Source of the DNA: Labilibaculum sp.
Lineage (GTDB): Bacteria; Bacteroidota; Bacteroidia; Bacteroidales; Marinifilaceae
Length of the DNA stretch: 64,000 nucleotides
Assembly: GCF_963664555.1 (NCBI RefSeq)
Contig: NZ_OY761461.1
Location: forward strand, 1,116,001-1,180,000
Direction: 5' to 3'
This document shows positions 38,281 through 48,370 of this stretch, one piece after another. Every line of letters starts with the position of its first letter. Within the stretch, counting starts at the first letter, position 1. Position numbers and translations under genes: made by a program. Under the pieces are notes generated by a model that saw only the letters and a list, made by a program, of their open reading frames with translations, had not been told where the DNA came from and searched no databases.

Positions 38281-38551
38281 TTGAATATCCTTTCGTTGAA
38301 GAGTGTGTAAATTCGCTGCAAACGTTTGAAAAATTAAAGTCTAAATCATTTGAAAAAAGACAGTTAGATTGTCAGTCCTTTACTTCTTTTTTAAAAAAAA
38401 GAACATTACTTTTGTGTACAATTTTCAAGGCGTATTTTAGGATAAGGTCATGTAAATTTAAATTTTTGAAGATTATAAGTTAATATATAATTGTTATTGA
38501 GTGCTTTAATTTATTGCATGAAAATAACATTAAAACTAAAAAGCGATAATT

Positions 38552-41272
38552 ATGAGTACTAAGTACGTTTATACTTTTGGTGACGGTAAAGCCGAAGGTA
38601 AAGCAGACATGAAGAATTTGCTTGGAGGTAAGGGTGCTAACCTTGCTGAAATGAACCTAATTGGTGTTCCAGTTCCTGCTGGTTTCACTATTACTACTGA
38701 TGTTTGTACTGATTACAACAAGCTTGGAAAAGATGCTGTTGTAGCAATGATCAAAGAGCAAGTTGAAGCAGCTGTGAAAGATACAGAGCTTGCAATGAAC
38801 GCTAAGTTTGATGCTAAAGATGGTTCTTTCCCATTGTTATTATCAGTTCGTTCTGGTGCTCGTGCTTCTATGCCAGGTATGATGAACACTGTTCTTAACC
38901 TAGGTATGAATGATGAAACAGTAAAAGTTATTGCTGAAAAATCAGGAAACGAAAAATTTGCTTACGATTCATATCGTCGTTTCATCCACATGTATGGTGA
39001 TGTAGTAATGGGTGTTGAGGCTGAAGAAGGTCATCACAATCCATTCGAAGTTGTTTTGGATGAGTTAAAAGCAGCTAAAGGTTATAAAGTTGATACAGAA
39101 TTAACTGTTGAAGACCTTAAAAATCTTGTTGAAGGTTACAAAGCAGTAGTTCGTGAGCACGCTGGTGTTGATTTCCCTACTAATCCTTGGGATCAGCTTT
39201 GGGGTTCTGTTTGTGCTGTATTCGATTCCTGGAATACTGAAAGAGCTATCCTTTACCGTAGAATGGAAAATATTCCTTCTGAGTGGGGTACTGCTGTAAA
39301 TGTACAAGCTATGGTATATGGTAACATGGGTGATACTTCTGCTACAGGAGTTTGTTTCTCTCGTGATGCTGCTACTGGTGAAGACCAATTTAACGGTGAG
39401 TATTTGATCAATGCACAGGGTGAAGATGTTGTGTCAGGTGTTCGTACTCCTCTTGAAATTACTAAAATTGGATCATTGCGTTGGGCTGAGCGTAACGGTA
39501 CTTCTGAAGAAGTTCGTCAGGCTGAATTCCTTTCTATGGAAGAAGCTATGCCGGAATTATATAATGAGTTGAATACAATTCAGCAAAAATTAGAAGATCA
39601 TTATTCTGATATGCAGGATATGGAGTTCACCATTCAGGATGGTAAACTTTGGATGTTGCAAACCCGTAATGGTAAGCGTACTGGAGCAGCTATGGTAAAA
39701 ATGGCTGTTGATATGTTAGCTCAAGGTATGATTGATGAGAAAACAGCAATTTTACGTCAGGAGCCTAACAAATTGGATGAATTACTTCACCCGGTATTTG
39801 AGCAGTCAGCTATTGATGCTGCAAAAGAACTTTCTAAAGGTCTTCCAGCTTCTCCAGGTGCTGCTACCGGTCAAATCGTATTTTCTGCTGAAGCTGCTGA
39901 AGAGTGGGCTGCTGCAGGTAAAAAAGTAATTTTAGTACGTCGTGAAACTTCTCCGGAAGATTTGAAAGGTATGTACGCTGCTGAAGGTATTCTTACTGAG
40001 CGTGGTGGTATGACTTCTCACGCTGCTGTAGTTGCCCGTGGTATGGGTAAATGTTGTATTTCTTCTGCTGCTGGTGTTTTGGTAACAGGAAAATCAATGA
40101 CTATCAACGGTGTTGATTTCAAAGAAGGTGATTTCATCTCGTTGAATGGTACTACGGGTAAAGTTTACGAAGGTAAAGTTGCTACTATCACTCCTTCTTT
40201 GGATGGTGATTTTGGTAAGTTGATGGAAGTTGCAGAGAATAACACTCGTATGTACGTTCGTACCAACGCTGATACTCCTGCTGATGCTAAAGCTGCCCGT
40301 GAATTCGGAGCTAAAGGTATTGGTCTTTGTCGTACAGAGCACATGTTCTTCGAAGGCGATAAGATCTGGAAAATGCGTGAGATGATTCTTGCTGAAAATG
40401 TTGAAGGTCGTAAAGCTGCTTTGGCTAAATTACTTCCTGTTCAAAGAGAAGATTTCTCTGGAATTTTGGAAGCTATGGACGGTTTTGGTGTAACTATCCG
40501 TTTACTGGATCCACCATTGCACGAGTTTACTCCTAACGATGAAGCTTCTCAAATCGAAATGGCTGAAAAATTAGGTATCGATGTATCTATCGTGAAAGCA
40601 AAAGTTGAGTCTCTGCACGAATTCAACCCAATGTTAGGTCACAGAGGTTGTCGTTTAGGTAACACTTATCCTGAAATCACTGAAATGCAGGCTCGTGCAA
40701 TTATCGAAGCTGCTTGTGATTTGAAAGCTAAAGGATGTAATCCTAAGCCAGAGATCATGGTTCCATTAATCGGAACTTTGAAAGAATTCCAAATGCAGGA
40801 AGCAATCATCAGAGAGACTGCAGCTGCTGTTTTCGCTGAGAAAGGTGTTGAAGTTGATTTCTTAGTAGGTACTATGATCGAGATTCCTCGTGCAGCTCTT
40901 ACTGCTGATGCAATTGCTGAATATGCTGAATTCTTCTCTTTTGGAACAAATGACTTGACTCAAATGGGATTCGGTTATTCTCGTGACGATGCTGGTAAAT
41001 TCTTACCAATCTATATTGAAAAAGGTATCTTGAAGCACGATCCTTTCCAAGTATTGGATCAGGAAGGTATCGGTCAATTGGTACGTATGGGTTGTGAAAA
41101 AGGAAAATCTACTCGTCCTGATATCAAATTAGGTATCTGTGGTGAGCATGGTGGTGAGCCATCTTCTGTTGAGTTCTGTAACTCAGTAGGTATGGATTAC
41201 GTTTCTTGTTCTCCTTTCCGTGTGCCTATTGCACGTTTAGCTGCTGCTCAAGCAAACTTGAAGCAAAACTAA
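38552..41272 (+). CDS. ppdK: Pyruvate, phosphate dikinase
   Basis: 906 residues; interconverts pyruvate, ATP and phosphate with phosphoenolpyruvate, AMP and PPi. The N-terminal ATP-grasp nucleotide-binding domain (MKNLLGGKGANLAEMNLIGV, and SVRSGARASMPGMMNTVLNL) precedes the phosphohistidine domain. Catalytic His490 lies in GGMTSHAAVVARGMGKCC, and the neighbouring Thr is the known regulatory site in this family. The C-terminal PEP/pyruvate barrel shows GLCRTEHMFF, GTNDLTQMGFGYSRDD and a catalytic Cys in DYVSCSPFRVPIARLAAAQA. The length is standard. A TACTTTTG -7-like element is at 38407-38414. Together with nifJ it links acetyl-CoA, pyruvate and PEP. Confidence 0.98.
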   Translation: MSTKYVYTFGDGKAEGKADMKNLLGGKGANLAEMNLIGVPVPAGFTITTDVCTDYNKLGKDAVVAMIKEQVEAAVKDTELAMNAKFDAKDGSFPLLLSVRSGARASMPGMMNTVLNLGMNDETVKVIAEKSGNEKFAYDSYRRFIHMYGDVVMGVEAEEGHHNPFEVVLDELKAAKGYKVDTELTVEDLKNLVEGYKAVVREHAGVDFPTNPWDQLWGSVCAVFDSWNTERAILYRRMENIPSEWGTAVNVQAMVYGNMGDTSATGVCFSRDAATGEDQFNGEYLINAQGEDVVSGVRTPLEITKIGSLRWAERNGTSEEVRQAEFLSMEEAMPELYNELNTIQQKLEDHYSDMQDMEFTIQDGKLWMLQTRNGKRTGAAMVKMAVDMLAQGMIDEKTAILRQEPNKLDELLHPVFEQSAIDAAKELSKGLPASPGAATGQIVFSAEAAEEWAAAGKKVILVRRETSPEDLKGMYAAEGILTERGGMTSHAAVVARGMGKCCISSAAGVLVTGKSMTINGVDFKEGDFISLNGTTGKVYEGKVATITPSLDGDFGKLMEVAENNTRMYVRTNADTPADAKAAREFGAKGIGLCRTEHMFFEGDKIWKMREMILAENVEGRKAALAKLLPVQREDFSGILEAMDGFGVTIRLLDPPLHEFTPNDEASQIEMAEKLGIDVSIVKAKVESLHEFNPMLGHRGCRLGNTYPEITEMQARAIIEAACDLKAKGCNPKPEIMVPLIGTLKEFQMQEAIIRETAAAVFAEKGVEVDFLVGTMIEIPRAALTADAIAEYAEFFSFGTNDLTQMGFGYSRDDAGKFLPIYIEKGILKHDPFQVLDQEGIGQLVRMGCEKGKSTRPDIKLGICGEHGGEPSSVEFCNSVGMDYVSCSPFRVPIARLAAAQANLKQN

Positions 41273-41296
41273 GAGAATTATATTCTCAATATATAG

Positions 41297-41322
41297 AAAG
41301 GCTGTCCCTCGGGGCAGCCTTT
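41297..41322 (+). terminator. Terminator of ppdK
   Basis: Stem AAAGGCTGTCCC / GGGGCAGCCTTT with a very short loop. The T run is weak (TTTCGTGTTTT). Confidence 0.75.
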
Positions 41323-41485
41323 CGTGTTTTATGGTATTCTTATAGTTACAAGCCAAGCTAGTCATCCTCTGGCATACCTAGTCACCATTGTTAATTTGTG
41401 ACTTGATTCTGAAAGAACTGATTTGTAAAATGAGTTTTGATATTAATTTGGTGTAAATCAGCAAGTAAGATGCTCGGTTTCATCA

Positions 41486-41521
41486 ATAAAAAGAAAAGCT
41501 TGCCTCAAATGAAGCAAGCTT
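41486..41521 (-). terminator. Terminator of the LVIVD lipoprotein gene
   Basis: The minus strand reads AAGCTTGC, a 10-nt loop, then GCAAGCTT followed by TTCTTTTT. Confidence 0.75.
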
Positions 41522-41544
41522 AGTTGTTTATTGAAGTTAATGGT

Positions 41545-42828
41545 TTAATCTAATTTTGGAGCAATAGTAATAAAACTAAGCAATTGAATGTTATTGATAT
41601 CCGAGTAATCGTATTGGAACAAGCCTTCCGGAGATATTAAAACTAAAATTGAACCCAAAGGAATAACGTCATAAGGAGTCATGTCAGAGTACACTTTCAC
41701 TAAATTGGAACCTAAGTTTAAGGGATCCGATGCATCGTAAATTTTTAATCCGGCAGTTCCATCACAAACAAACAGCACATCATCATCAATTCCCAAACCA
41801 TAAGGATTTTCCATGCTGTATGATTTTAGCAATGTGGGAGCGGTAATATCACTCAAGTCGACAACATCCAACTGACTCGAGTTTTGGCCGCAGAAATTTC
41901 CTGCTCGTAAAGTGATGTATGCATAGTTACCCTCAACAACAACAGGGTCGCAACTCATAAAATGAGAATATTGAGATACTAATTGTGGTGCAAATGGGTT
42001 TGTGATATCAAAAATATACATTCCATTTCTAGCTCCTATATATAGGTTTGATTCATAGACAAATAATGTTTCCATTCCCCAGCCAACGTTTAGTGTGCCG
42101 TTTTTCGATATTTGATCCGGATTAGAGATATCAAACAATCGAAGTGATGAGCTGGAGTCAAGCGTATAAAGAGTGTTCGAATTTATCATGAATTTAGCCA
42201 TAGAGCCGGCTTTTCCTGTTCCTCCAGCGGAGGCTTTTGCACCATTCGACATAGATGCTTCTGAGAACATGATATCATCATAGTAAGGATAGTATTTAGG
42301 CTCTACGTACTTTTCGCTGATTCTTTTCACTTTCCAACCAACTACGACACCTTTTTCAGGATCAATTTGCCCAATTTGATAATTATTGTCGGTTGGTGGT
42401 AATGAAAACGGGAAAATATCGGCGAATCGTTTTTCTATTGAAATGGCATTGATATCACTGATATCTATAGCTATTAAATCGGTGTAGGAGTCAGCATAAA
42501 GAATATCATCTTTTATGGCCATGTCGATGTTCCCCGGAATAGAAATGAATTTTGAGTTTATTGGTTTTGTAGGATCTGAATTATCGATAACATGAATTCC
42601 TTCGAATTTCTCATTTACTAAAATATAATCCTGATAGAAATAGATTTTTCCGGTAACCAGCATTTCCTTGGTACTTTCTGTCTTAACAGCATTCTTAAAT
42701 TCCTCAGTTGGCATATAGACTGGTTCATTTATTGTGTATTCATGCTCTAATTTATCTTCGCAAGACCAAATTCCTGCACATAATAAAATAAGCACTGATA
42801 GGAAGGTGAAATATTTTGTAGTTTTCAT
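41545..42828 (-). CDS. LVIVD-repeat surface lipoprotein
   Basis: 427 residues. A lipoprotein signal (MKTTKYFTFLSVLILLCAGI, then WSC) gives lipidation at Cys23. The rest consists of beta-propeller-like LVIVD repeats: EGIHVIDNSDPTKPINSKF, LRLFDISNPDQISKNGTL, GMYIFDITNPFAPQLVSQYS, DVVDLSDITAPTLLKSYS and LKIYDASDPLNLGSN. Such repeats occur in predicted cell-surface proteins of unknown function in Bacteroidota. It is transcribed away from the gene at 42975, with which it shares an upstream region. Localisation is a prediction; the ligand or role is unknown. Confidence 0.85.
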   Translation of the reverse strand: MKTTKYFTFLSVLILLCAGIWSCEDKLEHEYTINEPVYMPTEEFKNAVKTESTKEMLVTGKIYFYQDYILVNEKFEGIHVIDNSDPTKPINSKFISIPGNIDMAIKDDILYADSYTDLIAIDISDINAISIEKRFADIFPFSLPPTDNNYQIGQIDPEKGVVVGWKVKRISEKYVEPKYYPYYDDIMFSEASMSNGAKASAGGTGKAGSMAKFMINSNTLYTLDSSSSLRLFDISNPDQISKNGTLNVGWGMETLFVYESNLYIGARNGMYIFDITNPFAPQLVSQYSHFMSCDPVVVEGNYAYITLRAGNFCGQNSSQLDVVDLSDITAPTLLKSYSMENPYGLGIDDDVLFVCDGTAGLKIYDASDPLNLGSNLVKVYSDMTPYDVIPLGSILVLISPEGLFQYDYSDINNIQLLSFITIAPKLD

Positions 42829-42974
42829 GTGAATTTATTTAAAATCGGTTTAGTGGTTTGTTTTATTTCATGATGCAAATTGATTCAGAGGGTTGCGTTC
42901 TTCTATTTCATTTTTATTGTTTTATTCAACGCAACCATTACCGTGATGCATCATCAATAAAAAAAAACAAAACC

Positions 42975-43754
42975 ATGATTATGAAGACTCCTAACGTATT
43001 AATTAAGCCAATTTTAATAATGGCTCTTGTTATATTATCTGTTGCCGGAACAATGGCACAGAGAAATGTAGATGTAGTTACCTTAAAAAATGGTAATGTT
43101 CTGAAAGGAAAAATTGTCAGACAAGTTCCTGGTGAATTTATTGAACTGGAAACCAGAGATAAGAATTTTTGGCAGTTCGATATGGAAGATATTTCGGATA
43201 TACGCTTTGAGGCTAAAAGAATGCAAAAAACGGCTAAGGATAGTCTTCCCATGAAGAATGAGGGAATGTTTTATGAAGTTCGTATGGGGGCACTGGTTGG
43301 AAATAACGATAATAAAAACAATGCTCCTTTTAGTGTGTTACTATCTGGAAGCTACTTGTTTAAGAGTGGAGTGTCTTTTGGAATAGGTGGTGGCTATGAA
43401 GCGTATGATGAGGCACAAATGCCTTTGTTTGGAGAGGTTAAATACCATTCCAAGATTAAAGGAGTTAAAGCCTTTTTGTATTGTCAGTCGGGATATTCTT
43501 TTTCGTTAGATAATATTGATGGTCAAAGCTATTATTACATTACTAATGAAGATATCGATTCGAAGGGCGGTTGGTTGATTAATCCCGGAATTGGTTTTGT
43601 GTTAGGAAATAGCACTAAAACTAATTTTACTTTAAATATTGGTTATCGCTATCAAAAAATGGAGCAAAAATGGCACAATACTTACTCGGATGACATAGAA
43701 TATTTAAAACAGGAAATTAATCGACTTTCTATTCATGTTGGTATAGTTTTTTAA
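42975..43754 (+). CDS. Exported beta-barrel-like protein of unknown function
   Basis: 259 residues from the ATG at 42975 (or 258/257 from 42981); an earlier in-frame ATG at 42858 would put a non-signal stretch before the signal peptide. The signal segment is NVLIKPILIMALVILSVAGT ending at MAQ. A short domain (VVTLKNGNVLKGKIVRQVPG, then DISDIRF) resembles the N-terminal segment seen in other Bacteroidota envelope proteins. It is followed by amphipathic strands with glycine turns (FGIGGGYEAYDEAQ, NPGIGFVLGN) suggesting a small outer-membrane barrel. No known family is recognised with certainty. A terminator follows at 43808. Confidence 0.75.
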   Translation: MIMKTPNVLIKPILIMALVILSVAGTMAQRNVDVVTLKNGNVLKGKIVRQVPGEFIELETRDKNFWQFDMEDISDIRFEAKRMQKTAKDSLPMKNEGMFYEVRMGALVGNNDNKNNAPFSVLLSGSYLFKSGVSFGIGGGYEAYDEAQMPLFGEVKYHSKIKGVKAFLYCQSGYSFSLDNIDGQSYYYITNEDIDSKGGWLINPGIGFVLGNSTKTNFTLNIGYRYQKMEQKWHNTYSDDIEYLKQEINRLSIHVGIVF

Positions 43755-43807
43755 AAAAGTACTTTGATTTTAAATCGTTTCGGTGAATGTATTTACTTTC
43801 AAAAATA

Positions 43808-43835
43808 AAATCAGGATGAGTCCTGATTTTTTTTA
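43808..43835 (+). terminator. Terminator after the beta-barrel-like gene
   Basis: Perfect 9-bp stem AAATCAGGA / TCCTGATTT with a TGAG loop and a long T run. Confidence 0.85.
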
Positions 43836-43961
43836 TTTAGTTCTATGGATGGTAAATTTGTTCTCTATATAAGCTTCACTGCTCTTCATTTTTGTAGAAA
43901 TAGATAAAATTTAATCAGTTTCTTATATCTTTGTAATTCAAAATTAGTTTAAATAAGAAAT

Positions 43962-44384
43962 TTGGCACGAATTGTAGCGATTGATTACGGAAGAAAAAGG
44001 GTTGGATTGGCTGTTACAGACCCATTTCAGATTATTGCAAACGGTTTGGATACTGTTGCAGCAAAAGATGTATTGACTTATTTGGAGAAATATTTTCAGA
44101 CAGAAGAGGTTGAATGCATTGTTGTGGGATATCCAAAGCAAATGAATAATGAGGATAGTGAATCTGTAAAATATCTAAAACCTTTTTTGGGACAATTAAA
44201 AAAGAAGTTTCCTGATATGTCAATCGAATTAATTGATGAAAGATTTACTTCGAAAATTGCTTTTCAAACAATGATCGATGGTGGCTTAGGAAAGAAAGCA
44301 AGAAGAGATAAAGCGATGATTGATAAAGTAAGTGCCACTATTATATTGCAATCGTACATGGAAACCAAAAGGAATCTGTTTTAG
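43962..44384 (+). CDS. ruvX: Holliday junction resolvase RuvX (YqgF family)
   Basis: 140 residues with an RNase H-like fold. The start is the TTG at 43962 (MARIVAIDYGRKRVGLAV), which places the catalytic Asp in the expected N-terminal IDYG position; no ATG is available nearby. Other motifs are VECIVVGYPKQMNN, ELIDERFTS and KARRDKAMIDKVSATIILQS. The length is normal. The family is implicated in Holliday-junction resolution and in pre-16S rRNA 5' processing. A TATCTTTG -7-like element lies at 43926-43933. def follows 37 nt downstream, so the two are probably co-transcribed. Confidence 0.93.
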   Translation: MARIVAIDYGRKRVGLAVTDPFQIIANGLDTVAAKDVLTYLEKYFQTEEVECIVVGYPKQMNNEDSESVKYLKPFLGQLKKKFPDMSIELIDERFTSKIAFQTMIDGGLGKKARRDKAMIDKVSATIILQSYMETKRNLF

Positions 44385-44421
44385 GATTTATTTGGATTAG
44401 ATAATTAGAGAGAGAAAAAGA

Positions 44422-44976
44422 ATGATTTTACCGATTACTATTTACGGTCATCCGGTTTTAAGGAAGGTCGCCAAAGATATTGATAAGGATTATCCTGAAT
44501 TACAGAAATTTATGGATGACATGTGGCAAACCATGTATTTTGCCGACGGAGTTGGTCTTGCTGCACCACAAGTTGGGCGGTCTATCCGAATGTTTGTACT
44601 CGATTGCTCTTCCTTTGCCGAAGATGAACCCGAATTGGAAGGTTTTAAGAAAATGTTTATCAATGCAAAAATTACCGAACGTACAGGTGATGAATGGTCA
44701 ATGTCTGAAGGATGTTTGAGTATTCCTGGCATAAACGAAGATGTTGTACGTCCCGAAACCATCAAAATTGAGTATTACGATGAGAATTGGGAATTTCATG
44801 AAGAGGAGTATTCAGGTTATGCGGCCCGGGTTATTCAACATGAGTATGATCATTTGGATGGAATCATGTTTACAGATCATTGTGCACCTCTAAAAAAGAG
44901 ATTATTAAAAGGAAAGTTAACGGGTATATCGAAAGGAATTTTTAAAGCTAAATATCGATTTACACTCGCAAAATAA
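44422..44976 (+). CDS. def: Peptide deformylase
   Basis: 184 residues; removes the formyl group from nascent N-terminal methionine. All three signature motifs are present: GVGLAAPQVG, EGCLSIPG with metal-ligand Cys98, and HEYDHLDG with His140, Glu141 and His144. The length suits a type I bacterial enzyme. It lies 37 nt downstream of ruvX and has a terminator after it. Confidence 0.97.
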   Translation: MILPITIYGHPVLRKVAKDIDKDYPELQKFMDDMWQTMYFADGVGLAAPQVGRSIRMFVLDCSSFAEDEPELEGFKKMFINAKITERTGDEWSMSEGCLSIPGINEDVVRPETIKIEYYDENWEFHEEEYSGYAARVIQHEYDHLDGIMFTDHCAPLKKRLLKGKLTGISKGIFKAKYRFTLAK

Positions 44977-44980
44977 TTTC

Positions 44981-45010
44981 AAAACCTTACCATCTCGGTA
45001 GGGTTTTTTT
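44981..45010 (+). terminator. Terminator of ruvX-def
   Basis: Stem AAAACCTTACC / GGTAGGGTTTT (one G-T pair), ending in seven T. Confidence 0.85.
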
Positions 45011-45150
45011 ATTTGGAAACGGTTTGTTTATATTTTCAGGGAAATCCTGAAAAAAGGATTTCTGCTGCCGAATATTTATAATTTAATTAAACAAATTTGG
45101 GAAACCTCCGTATTAGCAGATGTTGATGGATAAACTCACTTAAATCTCTT

Positions 45151-46173
45151 ATGATGAAAAAATTATTACTACTATTTATTTTATTTGTTCCATTTTTAGG
45201 TCAATCGCAGGATATTGAACAATTTCTGTTGGCGGGAACAGAAGATGCATCTAAATTGACTGAAAATTATGTGAATCCGGTTTCTAAAGGCTTTATGTAT
45301 GGATTAAATAATGGTTGGTATTCAACAGGCCGTACTCACAAGAAATTAGGTTTTGATATCACCTTTGTTGCCAATTTGGCAAAAGTTCCAGGAAAAGACG
45401 AAGTGTTTCAATTTGTTGCAAGTGATTACTCCAACATTACTTTAGCTAATGGATCAAATGAGATTCAAACTTTGATGGGTGGAGATAATAATACAACACT
45501 TTCTGCACGAATTGAGACAGGTTCTGGGGATTTCAAGCTTACAGATTTCACTATGCCGGATGGTATTGGCAGTGATTTACCAATGAATGCAGTTCCAACA
45601 GCAACATTGCAGGTAGGAGTTGGAATTCCAGAAATTGACGCTGATTTAAAATTGAGATACCTTCCTAAAGTCGGATCATCTGACTTGGAAGTTGGAATGT
45701 TTGGTATTGGAATTCAGAAAAGCCTTACTAAAATATTGAAAATTGATAAAACTCCGGTGGATGTTTCTGCATTGATCGCTTATACCAAGCTGACAGCGGA
45801 ATATGATATTCAAAGAAATTCAGGCATAAGTGGGAATGGGCAAATAATGGAATTTACAGCCAATGCTTATACCTTTCAGGCAATTGCTTCGGTGAATTTA
45901 AAATTGATTGAATTTTATGGAGCACTTGGTTACAATACTTCTAAAATGGATGTTGATATTAAGGGATCATATGATTTGGAATATACATTGGAAGGAACAG
46001 GAATGACGGTTTCGGAATCTGTTATCGATCCGGTTTCTGTTGATTTTAAAGCAAATGGTGTAAGGGCGACCATTGGAACTCGTTTAAATATGGCTTTTTT
46101 CAAAATATTCGGAGATTACACTATTCAGGAATACAATACGATTACTGCAGGAATAGCATTCAGTTTCAGGTAA
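45151..46173 (+). CDS. DUF6588-like exported outer-membrane protein
   Basis: 340 residues with a clear signal peptide (MMKKLLLLFILFVPFLGQSQ). Next is DIEQFLLAGTEDASKLTENY and a glycine/aromatic-rich region suggestive of a beta-barrel (FMYGLNNGWYSTGRT, YLPKVGSSDLEVGMFGIGIQ, AGIAFSFR at the end). The protein resembles the Bacteroidota family DUF6588, whose function is unknown; this assignment is from recollection of the N-terminal pattern and is moderate. It stands as a single gene between terminators. The second ATG (45154) is an equally possible start. Confidence 0.7.
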   Translation: MMKKLLLLFILFVPFLGQSQDIEQFLLAGTEDASKLTENYVNPVSKGFMYGLNNGWYSTGRTHKKLGFDITFVANLAKVPGKDEVFQFVASDYSNITLANGSNEIQTLMGGDNNTTLSARIETGSGDFKLTDFTMPDGIGSDLPMNAVPTATLQVGVGIPEIDADLKLRYLPKVGSSDLEVGMFGIGIQKSLTKILKIDKTPVDVSALIAYTKLTAEYDIQRNSGISGNGQIMEFTANAYTFQAIASVNLKLIEFYGALGYNTSKMDVDIKGSYDLEYTLEGTGMTVSESVIDPVSVDFKANGVRATIGTRLNMAFFKIFGDYTIQEYNTITAGIAFSFR

Positions 46174-46213
46174 TTTTTTGAATTCCTGACAGCATTCTGT
46201 AAATTAGATAGAT

Positions 46214-46248
46214 AAGCCTCTGTTCATAGAACAGGGGCTTTTGTTTTT
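46214..46248 (+). terminator. Terminator after the DUF6588-like gene
   Basis: Stem AAGCCTCTGTTC / AACAGGGGCTT with an ATAG loop, followed by TTGTTTTTT. Confidence 0.85.
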
Positions 46249-46294
46249 TAAGAAGATAAGTGGTAAATTCAATTAACCATAAATTGAGTTATTA

Positions 46295-48370
46295 ATGACT
46301 TTTAGAGAGTTGCTCCGTCAAAATCCTTTTCTTCGATTCTTACTGCCATTGATATGCGGAGTTGCGTTGTATGATATTATTGGTATTCCTCAGGTTTTGA
46401 ATTGGATTCTGGTTCTATTCGGTTTTTCGGGAGTTCTTCTTTTTACCTTAATCACAAAACTTCGTAAATCTTATCCATTACGCAGTTTATTTGGTTTTTT
46501 TGTATTTGCTGTGTGTTTTGGATTTGGAAATATCCGGTACAATGACATTCAGTCCCAAATGTATCTTCCCATTTCCAAATCGAAAATTATTTTAAAAGGT
46601 AGAGTGTTGGATACACCCACTGAGAAGGGCAGGTGTTTTTCTTTTGTATTTGATGTTCAAAATATAAAAGCTTCAGATCAGTGGCAAAAAGTATCGGGTA
46701 AAACAATGATTTATCTTCAAAAGGACACGAAGGCCAAGGAGCTTGCTATTGGTGATTTGCTTGTGCTGAAGACTGAATTGCAAAGAGTCAAAAACGCCGG
46801 AAATCCATATGAATTTGATTATGCATCTTATCTAAAAACTCAACACATATTGTATTCTGCCTATACCGACTCTTTATCATGGAAACAGATAGAAAAGGGT
46901 GCAGATTTTTCAATTAAAGTACTGGCTTCAAAATGGAGGGATCAGTTACTGTCGATTTATCGGGAAAATGGAATACAAAATGAGAGTTTTGACATTCTGG
47001 CAGCTTTAACACTTGGATATAAAACCGGAATGGATCCGGAAATTAAAAAAGCTTGGGCAGATGCTGGTGCGATGCATGTCTTGGCTGTTTCGGGTTTGCA
47101 TGTAGGTATAATCTATATGATTATGAATTATTTGATCCGATTTTTAGCTTGTTTCAAATACGGACGTCATTTGCAAGGCATTCTACTCTTGCTAACGCTC
47201 TGGATTTATGCGCTTTTAACTGGAATGTCCCCATCGGTAATGAGATCGGCAACCATGTTTAGTTTTATTGTGATTGGAAAAGTGCTTAAAAGAGAAGGAA
47301 GTATTTATAATTCGTTGGCGGTATCTGCATTTTTTCTGTTGTTAATCGATCCATTTTTACTTTTTACTGTGGGTTTTCAGTTTTCCTATCTGGCAGTTGT
47401 AAGTATTGTGTTTTTTCAACCTCAGTTCGAGCGGCTTATTTATGTTGGAAATCTAATTCTGAAATTATTATGGCAACTCACGACTGTTTCATTGGCTGCA
47501 CAAATAGGAACATTTCCTTTGGCTATTTATTACTTTCATCAGTTTCCATCTTACTTTTTGCTTTCCGGATATATTGTTATAACTATGGCAGGGATACTGA
47601 TTTACCTCTCGGCATTGTTACTTCTTTTGTCTCCGGTAAAAATTCTTTCAGAAAGTTTAGGATGGTTGTTGCGAAATCTTGTTGAAGGAATGAATTTCCT
47701 GATTGTGAAAATTCAAGCTCTGCCAGGGGCGGTTATTCGAGAATTGTCCTTAAGTCAATATCAATTACTGTTTACTTATTTTCTTCTTTTTTCATTGATT
47801 GCGCTTCTTTCATTTAAGCGGAAAAAAGCTGTTTACGCATTCATAATAATTTTAATTGGCATTCAATTACCAAATACCATTCGAATTTTTCAGGTTCCTA
47901 AAAGGGAAATGTTGGTTTTTAATTCCAGAGGTCATAGTGTTATTGGTTTGATAGAAGGAAAGCGGGGATTGTTCTTAGTTGATGGGAAAATGTCATCAGT
48001 AATAAGTGAAAGAATAATTCAGCCATTTGTTTTGAAGGAAAATATTAATCAAACAAGCTTTGATACACTAAGACCTATAGATATTAAGTTGATGGGTAAA
48101 GATGTTGTTGCCATAATCGGAAAATGGGATCATGATTTGGAGAAAATATTAAAATTGATTCAGCCAGATTATGTTGTCTTACGGTTGGGAGGTTTGCAAT
48201 CTAAAAAAATGATAACAAAAGAATTTCCCAATTGTAAAATGATACTCGATGCTTCAATTTATAGCGGAGACCGGAAAAAATATCTTTCAAAGGAAAATGA
48301 GGAGGATTCGAATCTTTTTGATGTACAGAATAATGGAGCTTATTTTTGTGTTTTATCAACTGTGAATTAA
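46295..48370 (+). CDS. comEC: ComEC/Rec2-family competence membrane protein
   Basis: 691 residues. The N-terminal DUF4131-type region has two membrane helices and an OB-like stretch (~95-190). It is followed by the Competence domain with many helices and the hallmark GAMHVLAVSGLHVGIIYMI (~255-275) and LTGMSPSVMRSATMFSFIVI. ComEC forms the inner-membrane channel for single-stranded DNA during natural transformation. The C-terminal ~150 residues (MLVFNSRGHSVIGLIEGKRG) lack the HxHxDH metallo-beta-lactamase motif of full-length ComEC, which is common in Bacteroidota members. No other competence gene is nearby. Confidence 0.9.
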   Translation: MTFRELLRQNPFLRFLLPLICGVALYDIIGIPQVLNWILVLFGFSGVLLFTLITKLRKSYPLRSLFGFFVFAVCFGFGNIRYNDIQSQMYLPISKSKIILKGRVLDTPTEKGRCFSFVFDVQNIKASDQWQKVSGKTMIYLQKDTKAKELAIGDLLVLKTELQRVKNAGNPYEFDYASYLKTQHILYSAYTDSLSWKQIEKGADFSIKVLASKWRDQLLSIYRENGIQNESFDILAALTLGYKTGMDPEIKKAWADAGAMHVLAVSGLHVGIIYMIMNYLIRFLACFKYGRHLQGILLLLTLWIYALLTGMSPSVMRSATMFSFIVIGKVLKREGSIYNSLAVSAFFLLLIDPFLLFTVGFQFSYLAVVSIVFFQPQFERLIYVGNLILKLLWQLTTVSLAAQIGTFPLAIYYFHQFPSYFLLSGYIVITMAGILIYLSALLLLLSPVKILSESLGWLLRNLVEGMNFLIVKIQALPGAVIRELSLSQYQLLFTYFLLFSLIALLSFKRKKAVYAFIIILIGIQLPNTIRIFQVPKREMLVFNSRGHSVIGLIEGKRGLFLVDGKMSSVISERIIQPFVLKENINQTSFDTLRPIDIKLMGKDVVAIIGKWDHDLEKILKLIQPDYVVLRLGGLQSKKMITKEFPNCKMILDASIYSGDRKKYLSKENEEDSNLFDVQNNGAYFCVLSTVN

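Noticed and set aside
38196..38321. Longer start for the IS1182 transposase
   Set aside because: The extra residues are translated from the flanking hairpin and do not look like the family N-terminus.
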